A stretch of 64,000 bases of DNA from Fremontodendron californicum (taxonomy: Eukaryota > Streptophyta > Magnoliopsida > Malvales > Malvaceae), in assembly GCA_030761205.1 (NCBI GenBank), contig JAULJL010000021.1, positions 14,055,160 through 14,119,159 on the forward strand, in the 5' to 3' direction. Positions 56,095-64,000 of the stretch are shown piece by piece. A program made the position numbers and the translations under genes. Position 1 is the stretch's first letter. Every line of letters starts with the position of its first letter. The notes beneath the pieces were generated by a model, which ran no database searches, was not told the DNA's origin, and saw only the letters and a program-made list of their open reading frames with translations.

Positions 56095-58555
56095 TGTAAC
56101 AACCGAGGTTACATATAATCATGTAAAGTTAAATCCCGAAAATTTTTAAGGACAAACTTGGAAATTTGTAAGAAGTTATAAGTGAAGGAAATAAAAGAAG
56201 AAAGGATCAAAATGAACATATTAAAAAAGTTTAGGGGCTTAATGGTTATTTATAAGAGTTGAGGGACTAATATGCAATTATCCCAAAAACAAGAAAAATA
56301 TCTCTTATCTTCTTTTTATCTCCCGAAAAGTCTAGACATCTTCATTTGCTAAATGAGCAGCCGGCAGCCTCCCCTCTCAAATTTCTTCATCTCCTCCATT
56401 TCTCTTCAAGAACTCCACCAAAATCTCAACAACAATTACATCCAAGGTTAGTTTCTTGATAAATTCTTAATTTTCTTTAGATATTCTACTTGAGCATGCT
56501 AAGATATTTGCTCCATAAACATGTTAAGGTCTGAAATCCATCTATTAAGTATGAATTTTACTCATTTTTGGTATGTATTAAAAGGATTTGAAAGCATGAA
56601 CAAGAAAATGGAAAGAAAAAGCAAAACAGGGGAATCTGAGCATGCTTGCTGTTCGGATTTTCTGGGTTCGGCACAGTTGCGTTTATATTTTTTTGATATT
56701 TTTCCTAGACACTAGACTTCAATACGAGAATTTTGGTTTTTGAATCACCCAAAACCGATAAGCGGTTAAAAAGATAAAATTCAGTGAAGTTGGCTGTTCA
56801 GTGTGACCCCTGTTTCAGCATAGTTTCGGGTTTTATCAACTTTGATCAAGATTTTGTTCTAATTGTCTAAGTTAGTTATTTTCTTCATAAATTAGACTTA
56901 TTGGTACCAAACTCAAGTTATGATTTTCTAATCTAACTTGATATTAAGGAATTTATTGCTTAAGAGAAATATAGTACTATTGATGGTTATGGATTATGAA
57001 AATCTCTAAGGCATGGAATACTAGAAAGGAATTTGATAAGGACATGAATATGGAGTTGAATATTTGGAGAAAATGATTATGGAAATGATATTAAAAATTT
57101 GGGATATGTTGTTTTGAGTATGAGGAATTAGTATTGACCTTGAGGGAAGATTATGAGACTTAAGTTGCATTCAAAATTGTGTAATGCTTTGAGCATGTAT
57201 AGATACTAATTATTGTTAATCTCTAGGCCACGTAGATCCGACGTCACCTATGGATCCCGAAGTTTCAGGTCGAGGTGTACAGTGAGATCATCTCAAGGAT
57301 TGTGAGTAGACGACAACTATAGTTATTTGAAATTTGTTGAATTATAATTATATATATATATATATTTTTAGCATATATATTTATTTTACGTATTAAAGGT
57401 ATATACGATATTTAATCATATGAATTGATTTGTTATTAAAGTAGTTTTATTTCAAGAAATATTATATCGAGTAAGTTGGTTGATTTTATGAAATATGATT
57501 TTTACATAGAATTTGACGTACATGGTTTTGGCTCCACCTGACTTAATGTATGAGATTATTTCCTTGACCGGAATACGGGAGCTGCGTGCTACGCCTTTTT
57601 GGCGGGAGCCACCTCCAGAGTCCCCATTCCGTGATATTAGACCGGAATACGGGAGCTGCGTGCTACGCCTTTGTGGCGGGAGCCACCTCCAGAGTCCCTA
57701 TTCCGTGATATTATATTGGGGTATGGGAGCTGCGTGCTACGCCTTTGTGGTGGGAGCCACCTCCAGAGTCCCTATCCCATTATATTTGCCTTTTGGGGGC
57801 ACATCATAGTGACACATATGCCTTTGGGGCGTCCTATGGTGGTATTGGCCTTTGGGGCCGGCTACTAGTATGCCTACATGGATATTGCTTGGTTATTTCA
57901 TGGATGTACTCTTATGCAGGCCAGAAAGTTGGAGCCCAATTATACGGAACTTGATTTACTTTACAGATTTTATTCATTGATTTAATATTTTAATATTGTT
58001 ATACATTTGAAAACTTTGCTACGTCTTTGAATTACTCATTATGATTTTATTATTATTTATTTTGAAAATGTCTATTATGTTTTAAAGGATTATAATCATA
58101 GTTTTCAAATGTTTTAAAAGTTGTTTACTCACTGAGATATTCATATATCTCACCATTTCATATTCTCATTTTCAGGTGATAGTTAGGTGTTGGGATTGCA
58201 ACCTTCCTCTATTCTCTGCTTCAAATAGTATTGTGACGTGGTGGGCATCATAGTAAAAATTTATTGAAGTCTTGATCTTTTGATGTTTTTATCTAGTAAA
58301 CCTTGCTGAGATAGGTTTACTTTTGGATATATTGTATATATTTGAAGATATGAGACAATAGATCAATATGTTTTGATTTGAGCATAAATTGATCATGGAA
58401 ATTTTTTTGAATATATATGGATATATATGCTAATAGTATTGAGGAATATTGCTGGTTGAGGATATGAATTGAGTGTTATTTGCAGGAGGATTATCGTTGA
58501 GATAGAAAGGAAACTCTGCCGGATTTTAGGTAGATTATCCGGACAGGGTGTTACA
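56095..58555 (+). repeat. Element D 3' LTR
   Basis: 2,461 bp with the same ends and the same 74-bp array (57568-57788) as the 5' LTR. It is followed by the TSD AGTAG and the resumed C LTR. Confidence 0.92.
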
Positions 58556-58560
58556 AGTAG
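58556..58560. repeat. Right target-site duplication of element D (AGTAG)
   Basis: Second copy of the 5-bp duplication. The C LTR continues with GGCCATTTCTGTGATTC. Confidence 0.95.
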
Positions 58561-59097
58561 GGCCATTTCTGTGATTCTTCCCGATTTCACCGAAATCTAC
58601 TAAAAACCCTAATTCTCGGTTTTCTCCCGGATTGACTTTTCTTTCGATTTTTCTTGTAAGTGGTTGCTCCATTACCCGTAGTCAGTGCTTATCTTTCATT
58701 TGGAACCTTCAATTTTGACCAATTTGATCATTTAAGCACTTTTCCCCAAATTTCTCGGATTAGGGTTTTTTTCTACTGAATCTCCAAATCATTCCCAACT
58801 TCCGAACTCCATATCTTTCAATGTAGACCTTGGATTATCAAAATTCTTTCACCATTTTTCAATTGAACTTAAAATCTTGATTTTGAAAGTGTGTTGACTT
58901 TTTTAGTAGTTGACTTTTTGGGGTTGACTTTTTTCGGGGTTGATTTTTTTTTGAGTTTGACTTTTTATGCTCGCCCTCTTAAACTAAGTCTCAGGGTACC
59001 ACCTGCAGGATAAAAAAAATCTTTTTACATTCTGAAACCTCAATTTAGGAAGAAAATATACATGTATTATTAGTCCGGACAAAATTAGGTGTCTACA
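58561..59097 (-). repeat. Element C: LTR start (right of the D insertion)
   Basis: Matches the A LTR segments 5380-5924 and 19810-20364, with GTTGACTTTTT repeats, and ends TAGGTGTCTACA (LTR start on the minus strand). The flank GCCCA does not match the flank AGGGT at the other end of C. Confidence 0.85.
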
Positions 59098-59266
59098 GCC
59101 CAAAAATCGCCTCATAGGCTTCGTGGTGATCCAGTTTTAGGAAATGCTGTTTGTTTCAATTTGTATATTTTGGTCTTCCATCTGACTTGTAATGTGTTTT
59201 ATGGATGCTCTATGGCCTTCTGACTTCTTTTCAATAAAATTACCTTCTGATTGTGAAAAAAAAAAA
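59098..59266 (+). other. Poly(A)-ended fragment, LINE tail or processed-transcript remnant
   Basis: Sequence of transcript-3'-end type with AATAAA at 59233-59238, 18 bases before an A11 run (59256-59266). The 5' part is cut off by the LTR of C. No coding similarity is recognised. A LINE 3' end or a retrocopied mRNA tail are both possible. Confidence 0.35.
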
Positions 59267-59329
59267 TACAATTTGTACTTTGATTAGTTAGAAGTGAAGA
59301 TTCTAACACCGCCGCATGTGAAGTTAAGA

Positions 59330-59368
<39 letters not shown>

Positions 59369-59630
59369 GAATTTGAAGTTTGATTAGTTAGAACTTAGAA
59401 GTGAAGATTCTGACACCGCATGTGAAGTTAAGCAAATATATATATATTAATGTAATTTGTTCTTTGATTATATATATGAATAATATAATTTGTACACAAC
59501 TAATTCCATGCACATAATTTTGCATGTGCATGGATTTGCCATGCATTTTCCTAAACACAAAAACTAATAATAAAGAAAATGTTGTACCTACCGACTTGTC
59601 ATCTTATGGGCAGTGCATGCTGTAAACTAG
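59267..59630 (+). repeat. Upstream region of the jasmonate-protein-like gene with duplicated block and (TA)n
   Basis: A block of about 65 bp (TTTGATTAGTTAGAAGTGAAG ... CACCGC-CGCATGTGAAGTTAAG) at 59270-59334 is repeated at 59369-59438 with small changes. A third partial copy begins near 59451. (TA)n runs separate them (59336-59362 and about 59439). They lie 180-430 bp before the TATA box and may carry promoter elements. Confidence 0.7.
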
Positions 59631-59638
59631 TATATAAG
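59631..59638 (+). promoter_or_regulatory. TATA box of the jasmonate-protein-like gene
   Basis: TATATAAG lies 85 bases before the ATG, followed by a short CA-rich leader (AACACAACACAACC), as is common in plant 5' UTRs. It fits a start site near 59660-59670. Confidence 0.6.
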
Positions 59639-59715
59639 TAGGTGTATACTGCAACATCGAAGCACAACACAACACAACCAAACCAAAACACAAAGTAAAG
59701 CAAAGCAAAGCTACT

Positions 59716-60027
59716 ATGGCTGCCGTTTCTCCAAAATACACAGTGGGCAAGATTCGGAACTCTTCCAAGGAAACTATGTCCCTGCTTGGCAGGAAGATTT
59801 GGCAAGGGTCTCAAACTGCGGATTTCCCAGATATAATCGATAATGAAGATGTGGGTGAGTTTACGCACAATGCATACGCTGGAGAAGATGAAACTCTAGG
59901 TTCAGTTGTTGCTGTTGCGTACAAAAGGGCTGATGGGATTAAGTGGATTGTTGCCTGGAGCAACCCTGAAGGTGTAGACAGCAAGGTATTGCATTCAATT
60001 CTTAACCAACTCACTCACACCATTGAA

Positions 60028-60078
<51 letters not shown>

Positions 60079-60290
60079 CAATTAATGTATCTATCAACTG
60101 CATGCAGGTCTATACTGCTATCCTCAAACAATCAGCAGCTATTCATTGGGAGCAAATCAAAACCGATCTTGAAGCAAGAGGGAGACCAAAATTTTCAACT
60201 ACTAATTTTGGACACACTTCAGAAATTGAAATTGATCCAAAGAGCCGTTCGCCAACAATGAAGGCAAAAATTGAACCTTCGGTTGTTTAA
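59716..60290 (+). CDS. 23-kDa jasmonate-induced-protein-like gene, two exons
   Basis: Exon 1 is 59716-59985 (90 codons) and exon 2 is 60108-60290, giving 150 aa. The intron has GT (59986) and AG (60107) borders in phase 0 and a TGCATGCAG acceptor. The joined protein has the family's core block: VVAVAYKR..GIKWIVAWSNPEG then VYTAILK (about residues 68-97), followed by the HWEQIKTDLEARGRP end. Jasmonate-induced 23-kDa proteins are leaf proteins of uncertain biochemical role that rise after jasmonate or stress. At 150 aa this is shorter than the usual 200-230 aa, missing the N-terminal part. The ATG is supported by the TATA box and leader. No signal peptide is seen. It could be a short paralogue. 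Family call from memory of the motif. Confidence 0.7.
60031..60076. repeat. (TA)23 microsatellite in the intron
   Basis: 46 bases of pure TA inside the 122-bp intron, making up over a third of it. Translation through it gives a run of Tyr-Ile that is not real protein. Confidence 0.95.
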
Positions 60291-60620
60291 GATAAATAAA
60301 AGTAGGCATAACCGGTCAGAGGCATAGATAGTACTGGATTTTGCTTGCTGATCAAACTGTGCTGGTGAGGCTGTCAAAATAATAATAATAATAATAATAA
60401 TGTGCTGTCTGGCTGCACTGCTACAACTACAATAAATTTGATAGCCACTAGAAAAAGAAGAGTGTCTTAATTACTTTGTCTTTGTTATATGTAAAATTTC
60501 AGAGGGAGTATCCTCAAATTAAGGCCTTCAAAATTATATATGTCATTGCCAGCCATGTATATACATGGCTGGCTATTTGTGTAATCTTATGGAAACAATA
60601 ATAAAAAGGCCTTTATTAGC
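60291..60620 (+). other. 3' UTR and downstream of the jasmonate-protein-like gene
   Basis: Holds an AATAAA at 60294 just after the stop, a (AAT)n run (60378-60401) and further AATAAA-type signals near 60430 and 60597. The last, preceded by TTTGTGTAATCTTATGG, is the most likely polyadenylation region. Confidence 0.5.
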
Positions 60621-61548
60621 TTATCTGATCCTGCAATATATGCTTGACAATAATGAGTTTAAGTTTTTATTCGTATTTAAAATTATTCTCACATTTTAGA
60701 TTTTACAAGAGCGATGGATTTGACTTGCTATTTGAATTTATTATGCATAATTTTATAGCTTGTAAATCAATTTTTATTATAAGCAAATACTAAAATTTAT
60801 AATATATTCTTTATAGCTATTCATTGCACAAAAATATTATTTAAAAAAAAATAATAATTTAACTTACCCAAGTGAGCTTTATTGAATTTTTTTTTCTCAC
60901 TATTATCCACATTTTGGTGAATCATGTTACGTGTATATCAAGTTACGTGAATTGACAAGTGGAGCTTACGTGAACATTGTAATTAAATTTTTTTACCTTT
61001 GACTAACAGAAGGATGAATGGTGAAATCTTTTAAAATATTATTGGATGATAAAAATAATTTTTTAAGGTTGTGGATGAAAATGAAACTTTAATAAAAAGT
61101 GATGTACTATAGATGAATTTTACTCTAAAGAATATGATAATGATCAAAAATATCCACGTAATCACTAGCTAATTTCTACGACACCAATTTAAATGCGATA
61201 TTTTATGTTTTTTTGTTTGATAAATGCTTTTATTTTTTGGCTTTTGTTTTTGCAAGAAAAATGAATCGAAAAGAAAAGAAGAAATTAAAATTAAAATTTG
61301 AATAACATCAAATGAAACTTTTAATCAATCCTTTGCTTTTACAATATAAATATACACATTTAGATAGCCATCAGTTAAGAAAATTACTTTATTGCTAGTT
61401 GTGCTACGTTCTAGTAAGTGATTTATTGAAAATGTTTGCTTTAATTAGAAATCATTATAAGCTTTTCACTATATATCACATTAAATTTTTTATATAGAGT
61501 AAAGATATTATTTTCAATTTATTTATTTTTCGCATATATCATAAATCT
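60621..61548. other. AT-rich intergenic stretch
   Basis: No ORF, RNA gene or clear transposon ends are recognised. Composition is strongly AT-rich. Confidence 0.5.
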
Positions 61549-61680
61549 ACTCAATTAAACTAACATGCATGAATAAGTTATCTTATCTATCAACATTTAC
61601 AGTTAGAAAGAGATATCATTTATCTACTCAATTAGGGTAACATGCATGAATAAGTTATCAATCAACTCAATTAAGCTAAC
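61549..61680. repeat. Direct repeats around CTCAATTARRCTAACATGCATGAATAAG
   Basis: Units near 61552 and 61626 share CTACTCAATTA, TAACATGCATGAATAAG and TTATC. A third partial unit at about 61665-61680 runs into the inverted-end element. Confidence 0.7.
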
Positions 61681-61683
61681 AAC

Positions 61684-63209
<1,526 letters not shown>

Positions 63210-63514
63210 GGGGTTAAGATTTATGTACCAAAAAAGTCAACACTTAAAATTATAAAAAAAGACAAAATTTGTTACTGTTATCTATTTATCCATTGTATTG
63301 TAAAATTACATTTTTTTTTGTTATTTCAAATCAATAATACAATTAAATGTTTACATTTATCCTTATATGTCATAAACTTACCCAATTTACATCTTTGTGT
63401 AATTAAAATAATATTATTTTTACTATTTTTATAAAATAAAACCTTTTTTATCAATGTTATCTTTTACAATTATTTTTATTATCTTTCACGCTAACATAAG
63501 ATAATATGTAATAT
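63210..63514. other. AT-rich intergenic stretch
   Basis: Nothing recognised in it. Confidence 0.5.
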
Positions 63515-63522
63515 CTTACAAT

Positions 63523-63793
63523 TAGATTTGTCCAAGGATCGAGCTCTTCGCCTGGATCAATGGGCTCGGTCTGAGTGGACAAGGATTTTAAAACTCGAAC
63601 CTAGCTCAAAATATTATTTAATTAATAAAATTGTTTTTATTTAATTTTAATTTTAAAAGATCAAAAAATATTAAAATAGTAATATTTTACTTTTCTTTTT
63701 CTCTTTTTAGGCTTGATAGTTCGAATCCGGTTGGGCGTTGGACAGAGAATTCACAATGCTAGCCGGACTTGGTTCAATCCATGGGCAGATCTA
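63523..63793. mobile_element. hAT-type MITE, 271 bp
   Basis: The ends are inverted copies: the left starts TAGATTTGTCCAAGGATCGA and the right, reversed, TAGATCTGCCCATGGATTGA. This gives 17 of 22 matching positions when two further bases are counted. Flanks CTTACAAT (63515-63522) and CCTACAAT (63794-63801) form an 8-bp target duplication with one mismatch, as expected for hAT elements. The interior is AT-rich without an ORF, so it is non-autonomous. Confidence 0.75.
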
Positions 63794-63801
63794 CCTACAA
63801 T

Positions 63802-64000
63802 CCAAAATTAGCATTACCAAATTATTTTACATAATAAAAAATAGTAGTATAAAATTTTAGTTTTTATCTACATTTTATTACTTACATTTATATGTTTTCT
63901 GATTACTTATTTCCTTACATATATAACAAAAACTAATAATATAACATATAATAGTTGTTATTTTAGACTAACAACATTATACAGATTAAGAATTAGAGTT
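63802..64000. other. AT-rich end of the window
   Basis: No feature recognised. Confidence 0.5.

Larger units (their letters stand above)
49854..58555 (+). mobile_element. Element D: Tekay/Del-type chromovirus, defective
   Basis: An 8.7-kb Ty3 element with 2.4-kb LTRs (TGTAACAACC...GGTGTTACA), a tRNA-iMet PBS, broken gag, pol and chromodomain remnants, PPT and TSD AGTAG. The tail 'RIHNVFHVSMLRKY' plus a chromodomain-like end and the PBS place it with Tekay/Del chromoviruses. The internal part has at least five stops, two frameshifts and a deletion of the nucleocapsid-protease junction, while the LTRs are very alike. Confidence 0.92.

Overview
The window is plant nuclear DNA, most likely from a eudicot. 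It is AT-rich and packed with nested Ty3/gypsy LTR retrotransposons (Athila, Ogre/Tat and Tekay/Del types). One ordinary host gene lies near the right end: a two-exon gene for a 23-kDa jasmonate-induced-protein-like protein. The species cannot be fixed from the sequence.

Layout. Element B (plus strand, Ogre/Tat-like, oldest, broken) forms the backbone: 1-612, 20370-20814 and 32802-41714. Element A (613-20364, minus strand, same family as B, 5-6 kb LTRs, TSD CTTCA) is inserted in B. A carries two gag-type ORFs and no pol. A 12-kb Athila element (20820-32801, plus strand, TSD GATCA) is also inserted in B. At 41715 the truncated 3' LTR of B abuts a second Ogre/Tat-like remnant, C (minus strand, 41715-59097), with a broken gag-pro segment between LTR pieces. 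A Tekay/Del chromovirus D (49854-58555, plus strand, TSD AGTAG) is inserted in the LTR of C. From 59098 on come a poly(A)-ended LINE-like tail, the host gene (59716-60290), a 1.5-kb sequence with inverted ends holding a 227-bp CT microsatellite, and a 271-bp hAT-type MITE (63523-63793).

The most notable object is the Athila element. Its gag-pol frame is uninterrupted with all visible catalytic residues, its two 1.5-kb LTRs are nearly identical, and PBS, PPT and TSD are clean, so it looks young and possibly autonomous. Between pol and the 3' LTR, where Athila elements often have an env-like ORF, it has two other intact ORFs. One is a 178-aa protein with a basic patch and Cys cluster (CX2CX4CX3C), whose layout resembles the nucleic-acid-binding/silencing-suppressor proteins of carla-type plant RNA viruses. 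The other is a 215-aa intronless LONELY GUY (LOG) cytokinin-activating enzyme that keeps both signature motifs. Each ORF follows a pyrimidine tract plus CAG, and a donor-like CAG|GTAATC sits in the leader before the gag ATG. This suggests spliced subgenomic mRNAs. A retrotransposon that carries a possible silencing suppressor together with a cytokinin-activation enzyme is the main candidate for a previously undescribed system here.
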